Of a stretch of 64,000 bases of DNA, positions 54,580-64,000 are shown one piece after another; the first letter of the stretch is position 1; every line of letters begins with the position of its first letter. Source of the stretch: Celoporthe dispersa (lineage: Eukaryota > Ascomycota > Sordariomycetes > Diaporthales > Cryphonectriaceae); the NCBI GenBank assembly GCA_016584495.1, contig WAID01000010.1, positions 1 through 64,000 on the forward strand, read 5' to 3'. Made by a program: the position numbers and the translations under genes. The notes beneath the pieces are model-generated. The model saw only the letters and a program-made list of their open reading frames with translations, had not been told where the DNA came from and did not search any database.

Positions 54580-54645
54580 ACTCTTCCCGACCTTTAGCAT
54601 ACTATATGTAAAGCTGCTGCGCGCGCACCACTGCGCTACAGAACC
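54580..54645 (-). pseudogene. Truncated tRNA-Val copy
   Basis: Read on the minus strand from 54645, the 5' half matches the tRNA-Val at 50794: acceptor 5' strand GGTTCTG, D stem GCGC, the AGTGGT of the D loop, and the anticodon-loop sequence AGCTTTACA. The variable-region AGGTC is recognisable, but the T arm and the 3' acceptor strand are missing. It is a dead or partial copy. Confidence 0.65.
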
Positions 54646-56191
54646 TAAGCTTACAAATATTAAAGGTTTAAGGATCGCAAACTCTATCTCTTTTCTAGAA
54701 AGCAGCATTCCAGCAACCTGTTAATTGACCTCAAAAACTATTGTATGACAAGCATTGCTTATGTTTCACTTTTGAAGCCAAAATAGAAGTGAAGAAAAAA
54801 AAGAGATGTAAAAGGCTTATATCAGCAGGAAGGAAATGTTTTGATAAAGTCAGTAAGTGTTCATCAGCAGTACTCGCATTGACGACTGAAGAGCTATGGA
54901 TCAAATCTATGGAAAAGAAAGACCCACGAAGGAAGGAGAGAAGCCAAGCCAGACATACACGGGCCGGTAAATCACCAAGTCTAGCGCAAAATCTATCTAC
55001 TAGTATTAATGGGTTCGCTCCTTTTATATCCAGATCTTCAGACTGTATCACCTTGCTGTAGCTCACCATGATCCCAAGTGATGCCACTCGACCCGACTCA
55101 CCAGGAGGATCCTAGCCCTCACACTGGGTTTCGTAATTTTGGCTTGTAAAAGACAGAGGGTTGAAACGGTGGACCCTTGCAGTTCATCTCACTACGGCTT
55201 GTATCTGACGAAGAACTTCAGCCAACACCCCCCCATTGCAACATGATCATCAGCCATCCACATTCGTGGATTTTTTTTTGGGAACCGATAGCTATAAAGT
55301 ATTGCGCTTGAAAGCAATTCTCTCTCTCTCTTTTTACTTCAAACTCCGACAATCTCACATGAGTGGCAGGTATTATTCGTACTAGCCTCGTTCAGATCTA
55401 GTCTCTAATTATCTGCCCCGATGTGTTCGATCCATCAGCAATTATCGTATTCACGCCGGAAATTGAGTAAAAGAAAAGCCTCCTCCTCAAGTCTCGCTTC
55501 GGACGGCAGTATTTACTCGTGTGCCTCCATACGGACGAGTCGTGGCATGTTTCTGCGTCCCATCTAACAAATTTCCGCCAATCTAGGACCCATGGTATGT
55601 TTCAAGGCGAGATTACAGGGGCTGCAGCAACAAGCGATTGTTTCGTTTTGAAGGCCTGGACCCACCAACCTGTATGCGGCTCTGCGCCCGAGATGGATCG
55701 ATAGAACATTATGGATTGCTTCAGCTTGACGACCATCAGCGCTAAAGTTTTCCCTATGTCATCCACTGCAGCACTCGTTACGACCTGTGGGGGGGAGGGG
55801 GGGGGTTTCTCCATACACATCGTGATGTCAGGGGCCTGGGAGGAACCTCGTCTAGCTCTCGAAGCTTTCTCAGGGGCATAGGATCCGGCGTCTAGGAGAT
55901 GCCGTGATGGATGACGAGCTAGACAACATGTGTGCAGTAATAGTTGCTGCGCGAGATGGATCCTTTGGCCAACAGCTGCTGGGCGGTTCTCGTATATATG
56001 CAGTCTGTTCTCCTCTTGATCTGTCTTTTTGGGCACTACTTCCTTGGTCATCCACTCCAAGTGTCTTCTTCTCTCCTTCTCACCCAGAAGTCTCTCCTTT
56101 TTTTCTTCTTCTTTCTTTCTTGCTAGCCAACTTCTTCATTCACATTCGCTACCGGCAGTGCCGACGACTTGTCATCCACACAAACAAAAAG
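54646..56191. other. AT-rich intergenic with G-run
   Basis: No gene is supported. A CT repeat lies at 55320-55332. A G7-A-G9 run at about 55791-55807 could form a quadruplex. The final 300 bases are a pyrimidine-rich 5' leader for the secreted protein. Confidence 0.45.
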
Positions 56192-57315
56192 ATGCCCTTC
56201 TCACGCAAGGCCCTCTCTGCCCTGGCGGCCGCCCTCACCGTCGCCAAGGTCCAGGCTGCCGATGGCCCTGCCTTCAGCACCGGACCTACCTCCTCTGACA
56301 CCTACATCGTCGAGTCCTGGGCCACCCTCACCCTTCCCGATGTCCCCAGCGACAACTCGGGCGACCTGTCGCTCTGGGTCGGCATGGGTACCTCCAATGG
56401 CGACCTGATCCAGTCCATCGCCGAGAACTACGACTCCTCGGACTGGAGCCTGTACGCCTACACCCTCATCGAGACCAGCTCCACCAGCCAGGAGCCCATC
56501 CAGGCCTCCGGGTCCACGGGCTCCGCCGGCACCGCCGTGACCTTCCACTACCTGTACGACGACGCCACCGGCAACTACACGCAGGACGTCATCGTCGGCG
56601 GCACTGTCATCTCGACGCTGTCCACCAGCGACGGCAAGGCCGAGGGCTGGGGTTCCGCTGTCGAGTGCGCTGCCGAGGACTGCGGTACCGTCCCTGCTCA
56701 CACCTGGAGCAACGTCTCCATCATCCTCAACGCTGCCTATGCCGACTACATCGACACCCTCGCCCTGGGCACCGACGTCGAGGCTACTATGACCACCAGC
56801 GATGGTGGTATTACCTGGGAGGTCGGCACCATCGAGATCCCCTCCTTCGACTTCTCCACCCTCTCTGTCGTCGACTCTGATGCCTCCTCCTCCACGACCA
56901 CCACCACGACCACCTCCGCCGCTGCCGCCGCCTCTTCTGGCTCGGCCGCCTCCTCCTCTTACGGCTCTTCCCCTCTGGCACCACGGGCTCGTCTGGCTCT
57001 TCCTCCTCGGGCACTCCCACCACCGGCTCCAGCAGCGGCTCTGGCTCCTACGGCTCCTCGGGATCTCAGGCTTCCGGCAGCGCCACTGGAGGCTACTCTG
57101 GCAGCGGCGGATCGTCCACCTGGGGTTCTTCTGGCTCGAAGTCCTCTGGAAGCGCCTCCAGCGGCGGCCACCACCACGGCAGCGGCTCTTCGACCTGGGG
57201 ATCTTCTGGCGCGCAGTCGTCCCAGGGCGCCGCCTCTTCGTACGGTGGGAGCTCGAGCGACGCTGCTGTCCCCTCGTGGAAGCGCTCCAGGGTCTTCCGC
57301 GCCGCCAACCTCTAG
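56192..57315 (+). CDS. Secreted protein, eqolisin-like fold, Ser/Gly tail
   Basis: The start at 56192 gives a signal peptide (MPFSRKALSALAAALTVAKV). The mature part reads SDTYIVESWATLTLPDVPSD, LSLWVGMGTSNGDLIQSIAE and later GKAEGWGSAVECAAEDCG. This layout loosely recalls glutamic peptidases of the eqolisin family (a Gln after WVG... and a Glu in a later strand); the match is weak and activity is not claimed. N-glycosylation sites occur at NYT and NVS. From residue about 235 a Ser/Thr-rich linker leads, after a frame break in the C-run at 56970-56973, into a long Ser/Gly/Tyr-rich tail with repeated GSSTWGSSG units, ending PSWKRSRVFRAANL at 57315. It is probably cell-wall associated or secreted. 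Confidence 0.7.
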
Positions 57316-57623
57316 GTTTACCAAGAGATGGCTTCGCTAGGCTTTTCTTGTTGGGCCGCCTCCATGCGGTGGAGGATGATGATTGTTCACCTTTTACCTG
57401 TCACATATTATTAGTTTTTCTCTGTGGATATACATCATGCAGTGTGAATACCAACTGGACTATCAGGTCTTCTGATTGATTCCAAAAACGAAAAGACAAG
57501 ATAGTAGTCCTTCGCAAGTCGGCCTGTGATGCTAATGACCGTTGCTCTGACCTTTCACCGTCTTCTTCTCGGTCTAGAAGTTCTCTGATGCGTTGTCTTT
57601 GCGTCGCTACAGCCTTCACCCTT
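57316..57623. other. Convergent 3' flank
   Basis: Short spacer between the 3' ends of the secreted-protein and FMO genes. No features beyond probable 3' untranslated regions. Confidence 0.5.
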
Positions 57624-59440
57624 CTAATAATCTCTGTTCCTGGCCACTAACACCCACTCATCCTGTTCGTGCTGTCCTTCATCACCTCCGGTGATCTGCT
57701 CCTCGCCTGAACCCTCCCCAGGCCTCGGATACTTATGAATATTCCTCAGCGCATACAGAACCTCTCCGCTCAGAACCGGAGGGATCCTTCCATCCCCCTT
57801 CAGCGTGCCCAGCCCAGCCATGCCGTACAAAAACCCAAGGAACGCCAGTGTGTCCTCTCCCAGCCGCCCAGGCATACTCTCGATATCATGAAACTTACTC
57901 CCCGTCCTCCTCACCCAGTCTAGCCTCTCCGCCTCCCACCGACGCATCTCCACCGCGGGCGGCAGCGGCAGCGCATTTCGCCCCGCGAACAGCCTCGCCA
58001 CCGCTACAGCCTGGTACTCAAAGCTCCGGAACGTAAGCGCCTTCTGGATCCCCACGATGGCGAGCGTTGTGAAGTCGGAGAAGAACGTGTGCCAGTACGT
58101 GCTCACCAGCTTCCCGGCGCCGTAGTCGTACATGTCCCGCCCGTTCCTCGCCGCGTTCCAGAATGGATAACTCGGCCTGTAGCCCGTGCAGTAGATGACC
58201 CTGTCGACCTCGTCCGGCCCCAGCGTCGTCCCGTCCTCGAACTCGATCGTGCCGTCGGGGCGGTAACGGCTGATGATGGGCTTCCACTCGATGCCTGGGC
58301 CGGGCTTGTCGCCTTCGAAGGGGGACCTGTGGCGGCGCGAGCTGTGCACAGGGAGGGCGGCGGTCGTTGTCAGCTCGTTCATGATGTCCCATCCAGAGGC
58401 GGAGTTGCCGATCGTCAGGACGCGCTGGTTCCTGTAGACGGAGGGGGAGCGGTAGTACTTGGAGTGGACTACGCGGTTGGGGAATTTCTGGCTGTAGGCT
58501 TCTAGGCCTTCTACGTGGGGGATCTGAGGTATTGTGAGGAAACGTTCGAGACCGGACAAGGGAGAGTGGTATAGGTGGAACCAAGGTGAGAGGGCGGCTC
58601 TTACATATGGAATAGAGTAGTGTCCGTTGGCAATAACCACAGCGTCGAATGTCTCCTTCCACCACATGTCGACGTGTTGCAGTACATCATGTTTGCGGAT
58701 GGTCAGCTCCCACCGCCCGGGGCCGCCTGTTCCAGCAGATGGCAGTGTCCTCGACACGTCTTCGACGGTGGTGTTTAAGACAAGGTGCTCGTCGAGCCTG
58801 TGGCGGGCGACGTAGTTCTCCAGGTACTGCCGGGGCACATGATGAGGTGGGAATGGGCCGTACGCGAACCTCTCGTCAGAGAAACACATAGCTATGTCGG
58901 GAACATTTGTGCTTGGGGTAGTCATATACTTGTCAGCATTATGATTATCGCCTAGCTTGTAGGCTGACGTGCGTATTAGCTCACGTTAAGGAATTGTAGA
59001 CGGGCGTCTGTGAGTAACGCTCCTGCTCACACGGAGCGGTGATCCTCGGGAGATGATTGGGGATGCTCAGTGGCGGATCTACTTCCGGAGGCAATTTGCC
59101 TGGTTCGATAGGCAGTTCCGGGCCAGGGTCTGGATCGAATATCCTGTTCTTCAAATATTAGCATCATGTGGCCGTGCAAAAGACACAACGTGTCTGAGGA
59201 GGAAGTGTGACCATGTGCCTCCAGCGGCATCCCGTCTCTCAAACACTCGGATCCGATCAAAATATTTCTCTGCCTTCAGGGCGGCAGCTGTGATTGTTCC
59301 TTTTGCAGCATCAAGTCTCAGCTATAAGCTTATAAAGTCGTATTAAGAGAGAGCCTTTTTCCTTGCTTTTAAAAAGGGTAAATACCTGAGGCACCGGCTC
59401 CGATGATGGCAACGGATTTGATGGGTCTTTCGCCTTCCAT
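57624..59440 (-). CDS. Flavin-containing monooxygenase
   Basis: This FAD- and NADPH-dependent oxygenase would oxidise nitrogen, sulphur or ketone groups. Four exons join perfectly: 59386-59440 (MEGERPIKSVAIIGAGAS), 59212-59299, 58985-59143 and 57624-58911, totalling 1590 bases, 529 residues, with no frame errors. The FAD motif is GAGASG, followed by FERRDAAGGTW. The FMO-type region FPNRVVHSKYYRSP and the NADPH motif TIGNSASGWD lie near 58400-58480, and DRVIYCTGYRPSYPF follows near 58170. Intron 2 has donor GTCACA and intron 3 acceptor AAG, both slightly unusual, but they restore GGTWIFDPDPG and NSLTTNVPD exactly. The substrate is unknown; no biosynthetic cluster partners are adjacent. Confidence 0.9.
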
Positions 59441-60815
59441 TTCTTTCTTCCTTTTCCCCTTTGCGAAATAACGATTTAAGATTGCGTTTTATTGTCCAGT
59501 CCCTTCGATCTTAGCAGTGATAGATCTACTTCCGATTCTCGACTGCGGAGGCGGCAATCTATATAGACTCTGTTGCCATTGCTCGCCATATGAGCACGCG
59601 ATCTCGCCATCCGGCTATCACGTGTGCCACCACCGCTGTCATGCATGAGGTGGCTCAAGCCAGATACATATCAGCTGTAGGATCCAATATTGTCAATAAG
59701 TTCAGCCAATGCTTACAAACCCTCCATTATCAACGCTGTTCTTTCTTCACCGGGTTTTCTTTTCTCTTGTGGAGCTCCGGTGTGCTGCCCAAGATGTGGA
59801 ATGAACAGACGCAGACGTCCTCGCGGCCATACTGGCTCCGATGCCGTTTGAAAAAGACTTGAATAGATTCCGACGAGCAGCAAGCAATTTTTGTGCAATA
59901 AAATTAATAATACGTGATAAGACTCGCTAAATTGCCACCATCAGTAAGGTAGGAAAACTTTGTGGACATGTCAGGAGCACGTGGGTAATGTCGATGAACT
60001 GATCGGAGACCATTAACTCTGCATCGGAGGCTTTATAGAGCCTGTGAGCAATCTCTTTTATTTAGTATATGGAAAGCCTATAGTGTTTTGTATCTTGGAA
60101 TGAAGAAACGTTGTCCAGCAATACGTATGCTCATGGATCTGACCATATGCCGTATAACTGAGTGTAACTAGGAACAGATGAGTTTGGGAACTATTGCTTG
60201 TCAAGAACATTGTGAATATACATTACATGAATCAATCGAATTTGAGAGGTCCTCAATTTCTGGTCTGAAGATTCATTCTGTAAATTCAACGGGCAATGCT
60301 TTTCTAAGAGGTGGGGATGATTTATGTTGGAGAGTGTCATTCTGGTGCTTAATATCTGTGCCATATTATAACCGAAACTTCACTTGTCTCCACAGAGTAC
60401 CCATTGACAATCCATTCCAGGAATTACTTGATCAAGTATTTAGACGTCGTGAAATCAGTACTGTAGGATCAACCTCTGGGTTCTCAGGAAGTTGACTGCC
60501 AGGACCGGCCGAACTCCCAAAAGGGAAGCCTCAAGCCCTCGAATCCTGACACTTCCACTTGGATCCTTTCGAGAGGGATTCCAGGAAGGTATCTACCGAG
60601 TTGCACCGTATTCAAACAAACAAGTTCAAAAGCTCGCATTGCCACTGGCCACCTCGTCGAGGCTCGAGGAAACCCGCGCCACAGAAACGCCACAAAATGA
60701 CGCCACAGAACTTAGCCGAGTCGGCGCCGACGCGAAGCCCCAGAGAACTTGCTCTGAAACTTTGCCGAGGGCGGTTGTTTGTGCATGGCTGAGAGAGCAC
60801 ACACCACTCACCACC
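59441..60815. other. Divergent intergenic region
   Basis: Upstream regions of the divergent FMO and RRF genes. Frames at 60178-60495 and 60492-60890 show no features. AT-rich at 59880-60420. Confidence 0.45.
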
Positions 60816-61798
60816 ATGAGAGGACTGCACAGAGCTCAGATTGCGCTGCGCGCGTGCAGCTATGACGGAATCTTCATATCATCCAGGTAAACAAAACACG
60901 GTGCAGCATGTAAATGGCATTGTTGTAAAGCTAATGCTGCCCCCGACAGAAGCGCAGTCGCGTCGAGAGCCACAGCTCCAAGCAGGGTCGCATGCAGCCT
61001 AGCCCTGGCCACGGCCTCGTCCTCACCACCCGCCCTCCTCCGCCGCCCTTTCTCCCAGACCACCGTCCTGAGCGCCAAGAAGCACCGCGAGAAGGTCAAG
61101 AAGGCGGCCGCAGCCGAGGCCAGCGACGACACGTGGGGCGAGGACCAGCTCCCTCGGAGTCCCGCCGCAAGGCCCGCGACAAGTTCCACCCGCCCGGCGA
61201 CTTCGAGCACGAGTCGGCCTTTGACCTCCAGGACGTGGACGCCGAGTACACGCGCGTGGACGAGCGGTTCGAGAAGAAGCTGCAGGAGTTCAAGGCCAGC
61301 GGCGGGCGGTTCAACCCGGACGTGCTGGGCCAGCTGCGGGTGCGGCCCGACCGCGACTCGGCACAGACGTACCCCCTGCACGAGCTGGCGTCGGTGGTGC
61401 ACCGCGGTGGGCGGACCGTGTCGATCATGGTCAGCGATGCGGCGTATATCAAGCCCATCATGAGCGCCGTGCAGAACAGCGCCGAGTTCAACCAGCAGCC
61501 GCAGCGGGACCCGGACAACGACCTGGAGCTGGTGCTGCGGGTCGAGCCGGAGAACCCGGAGGAGCAGGCCAAGAGGCTGAAGGGGGAGTGCAATGCCTGG
61601 AAGGACGCGGTGCGCGAGGTGTTGGCTACGAGGAAGAGCAAGCACGCGGCGTGGCAGAAGGCCAAGCACCTGACCAAGGACGACGTGAAGAACCTGGACA
61701 AGATGGTCAAGGCCAAGCAGGACAAGAAGATCGAGGCGATCGAGAAGAGGGAGAAGCAGCTGCTGGTCGAGCTGGCAAACAGGCAGAAGAGGTTGTGA
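60816..61798 (+). CDS. RRF1: Mitochondrial ribosome recycling factor
   Basis: RRF splits mitochondrial ribosomes after termination. Exon 1 (60816-60886, MRGLHRAQIALRACSYDGIF) is a typical mitochondrial targeting leader. Intron 60887-60949 joins to SAVASRATAPSRVACSL, then LLRRPFSQTTVLSAKKHREK. After a one-base frame break near 61148, RRF domain I helices and domain II follow: DVDAEYTRVDERFEKKLQEF, FNPDVLGQLRVRP, YPLHELASVVHRGGRTVSIM, IKPIMSAVQNS and a long C-terminal helix (KNLDKMVKAKQDKKIEAIEK). The stop is at 61798. The order helix-beta domain-helix and the motif near PLHELASV fit RRF. Confidence 0.9.
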
Positions 61799-61934
61799 TC
61801 TGGCCACGCTGGGTAGCGTAGATGGGGTCCAATATGACATCTAGGAGGTCTAAATTCTCAATTTGTACAATCACGGCGGTCGAGTATGGATTGGCCATTT
61901 GCCCAATTTCGGCACCACAGTCCTCCTCGGGATT

Positions 61935-63317
61935 CTATGCCTTCACCAGCGTCCGCACCTTGGCCTCGAGCCTGGCAGCATCCACTGGCCTGTATGACCG
62001 CTCGTGGGCGGTATACATAGCCAACTTGCCCCACGTGTCCTCAGCCTGCTTGACCACGGGATGGTCGCCCTTGACGGCATATTTGATGATGGCCTCCCTC
62101 GTTGTCTTGTTCCTGGTCGACACGAGTTTCCGGTCGTTGACCCGTGTCTCGAGGGCGCGCTCGACTTGCTCCCTGGACTTCTGCTCGATGTCCTCCGCGG
62201 TGCCGCGCTCGTTGTATGCCTTGACAAACGCCGCCCAGTCGTCGCCGTATTTCTTCTTGCCCTTCTCGATGATCGCGTCGTGCTTCTTCTGCACCATCTT
62301 ATCCGCCCTGCCAGGGGAGAGCATCATCCTCACCCCCTTCTTCTGCTCCATGCTCGAGTACAAGATCGGCTGGCCTGCCGACAGCCACCTGTTCACGTCT
62401 TTCAGCTCAAAGGTAGACTCGGCCTCCTGGAACCCTCTGCCTCCACCCATGATTCGCATGCTGCGCACCGCAATCTCCGTCTGTCCGATCGCCGTGTTCG
62501 TGGCCACCGCAGGACCCCAGCCGATCAGCGACTCAAGCGTCATCGACGGCCTGTACGGCCGCTCGACGCCTCCGGCCTCCATCGTCGCCACATACTTCTG
62601 GACCTCCTCGTCCATCTGTTCCAAGCCGGCCTCGGTAGTTTCCTGCTCGCGCGGCTTCTTGTCCTCCCTCTTCCGCTGCCGTGGTGGTCCTCGGCCCCTA
62701 CCAGCTCCGGTCCTCGGCTGTTGGCCTCCAAAACGCTGTCCGCCGCCTAGACGTTGTGGTCGGAAAGAGCCAGGGGCACCGGGGCGTCCTCCAGGACCTG
62801 GTCTGTTTCTGCGGGGCGCGCCTTGGAAGCCGCCGCCACCAGCTCGGCCTGCAAAGAGAGGCACAAAGCCCGACGAGCCTGGTGCAGGCCTGTCACCACC
62901 GCCACCGCTGCCAGTTAGATGTGCTGGTGGGCTGACGAGCCGAGGTGCGCCGTCTGTGCGTCGCGGGAGGCTCTTGAGGTTGATGACATTTCCCTGTTGG
63001 CCCAGCCCGGGCGGGCGAGAGAGGGTCGCGGGGCGTGCGCCCAGAGTGCGGCGGATGTCAATTGGTCTGCGGCCACCCTGCTGCGAGGGGGCTGATGACG
63101 ACGAAGACGACGGGGCGCCAGGGCTTCTGCTGCTCATGGCACCGAGGGCCGAGGCGGCTGCGACGGATCGCTTGTATCGTGTGTTGTTGTTGCTGCTGCT
63201 GCTGCTGTTGTTCGCGTCATCATCGCTGCGTCGTGTCGTAGTCGAGAAGGGTCGCTGTCGGATGGATTTTGCTTTGACGCTGCGTCCGAGGACGAGGCGC
63301 GCCGCTTGTCGGGGCAT
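61935..63317 (-). CDS. Putative mitochondrial protein, Gly/Pro-rich middle
   Basis: A single intact frame of 460 residues. The N-terminus (MPRQAARLVLGRSVKAKSIR, then QRPFSTTTRR) is a clear mitochondrial targeting leader with a likely cleavage site. Ser/Asn repeats follow, then a Gly/Pro/Arg-rich segment with RGRGPPRQRKRE (62660-62860). The C-terminal half is helical and conserved-looking: YRPSMTLESLIGWGPAVATN, DVNRWLSAGQPILYSSMEQK, KKKYGDDWAAFVKAYNERG, and ends RLEAKVRTLVKA. I do not recognise it with certainty; a mitoribosome-associated role is a guess from the leader, the basic composition and its convergent neighbour RRF (gap 136 bp). Confidence 0.7.
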   Translation of the reverse strand: MPRQAARLVLGRSVKAKSIRQRPFSTTTRRSDDDANNSSSSSNNNTRYKRSVAAASALGAMSSRSPGAPSSSSSSAPSQQGGRRPIDIRRTLGARPATLSRPPGLGQQGNVINLKSLPRRTDGAPRLVSPPAHLTGSGGGGDRPAPGSSGFVPLFAGRAGGGGFQGAPRRNRPGPGGRPGAPGSFRPQRLGGGQRFGGQQPRTGAGRGRGPPRQRKREDKKPREQETTEAGLEQMDEEVQKYVATMEAGGVERPYRPSMTLESLIGWGPAVATNTAIGQTEIAVRSMRIMGGGRGFQEAESTFELKDVNRWLSAGQPILYSSMEQKKGVRMMLSPGRADKMVQKKHDAIIEKGKKKYGDDWAAFVKAYNERGTAEDIEQKSREQVERALETRVNDRKLVSTRNKTTREAIIKYAVKGDHPVVKQAEDTWGKLAMYTAHERSYRPVDAARLEAKVRTLVKA

Positions 63318-64000
63318 TGCGCTGAAGCGTCCTTCGAAAGGAGAAAGGGCCGGGGAGGGGTTTGTTGGCTTTGAGGTTGTAGTTCAATTGGGCGCGGCTT
63401 TAGAAAATCATGTCGAAGTTCGAAAGCTCGCGCGGTTGGTTCCGGTCCTGGGGTCCACTTTGGACAGTGCTGAGTGCGCATCCTATACTTACAAGCACTG
63501 TGTCTCAACCACATGCCTACAGATTGTTCATCAGTCTTTTTTCTTACTTCATCTTGGAATCAGGCTCCAGAATTGCATCTCATCTTCCTGCAATATTCTC
63601 GCAATTTTGAAATGTACACGTGTATTCACAGCTACAAACATAATTGTACGCACCTAGACACTTACCGTCAACCAGGTCAAGGTCCGATGTAATTAGCAGG
63701 ACGGATGAATAGATGAGTAGGAGGGGGAAAAATGATATCTATGAAGCTTCTTCAGTCGACAGTACCAGCCCTTCGACCGCTGGTGCTTTGACCAGTGTTA
63801 CATGCTTACATCCTACAAGAAAATTTTCAGAAACGGCGACCGGCTCAGGCAAGGACATCGATCATAGGCTATTTTCAACTTTACCTTCAAGGCTATGTGT
63901 TCTCATAGTGCAGAGATTCTTCATACAGAGAGAAGCTTTACTTAGCAGAGTCGGGGATTCCGTTTATAATTCCGCCATTTGGCCCGTGTGAACCACTCAT
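63318..64000. other. Right-end intergenic
   Basis: This is the promoter side of the 460-residue gene. A frame at 63713-63991 runs towards the window edge but has no recognisable features. Confidence 0.4.

Noticed and set aside
1..64000. CRISPR arrays, rRNA operons, full transposons
   Set aside because: No regularly spaced direct repeats, rRNA cores, transposase or reverse transcriptase motifs were seen.

Overview
The window looks like nuclear DNA of a filamentous ascomycete (Pezizomycotina, probably a Sordariomycete). The evidence is short GT-AG introns of about 55-110 bp, GC-rich coding DNA, intron-bearing tRNA genes, a Zn2Cys6 regulator, a fungal-type SLX4, and genes scattered on both strands without operons. 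The species cannot be named from the sequence.

Layout. 0.8-14 kb: a DHA1-type MFS exporter, tRNA-Thr(TGT), a secreted class II-type haem peroxidase, an unrecognised membrane protein, a DHA2-type MFS exporter and a GH2 beta-mannosidase. 14-27.6 kb: a small unknown protein, a Rab4-like GTPase, an HSD10-like dehydrogenase, ribosomal protein eS21, the nuclease scaffold SLX4, a NUDT19-like Nudix hydrolase and a third MFS exporter. 27.6-31 kb holds no gene I can support. 31-45 kb: a Zn2Cys6 transcription factor, a D-2-hydroxyacid dehydrogenase, a lysine/arginine-rich unknown protein, a TDP2-like phosphodiesterase, two nucleotidyltransferase-like genes and a class I photolyase. 47-55 kb is poorer in genes and partly AT-rich. 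It carries a tRNA-Lys(CTT) with an extra insertion, xylitol dehydrogenase, an altered tRNA-Val(TAC), a broken tRNA-Val copy and a CorA-like membrane protein. 56-63.5 kb: a secreted serine/glycine-rich protein, a flavin monooxygenase, mitochondrial ribosome recycling factor and a putative mitochondrial protein.

The genes form no single pathway. DNA repair is represented three times (SLX4, TDP2-like, photolyase), carbon use by beta-mannosidase and xylitol dehydrogenase, and efflux by three MFS genes. The last two mitochondrial genes converge tail to tail.

Two things stand out. Most conserved genes carry one or more single-base frameshifts, often in short homopolymers, while a few (FMO, eS21, the 460-residue protein) are intact; this looks more like residual sequencing error than decay. 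Second, the tRNA-Lys gene has its normal anticodon-loop intron plus a 60-bp insertion in the T arm with the hallmarks of a spliceosomal intron.
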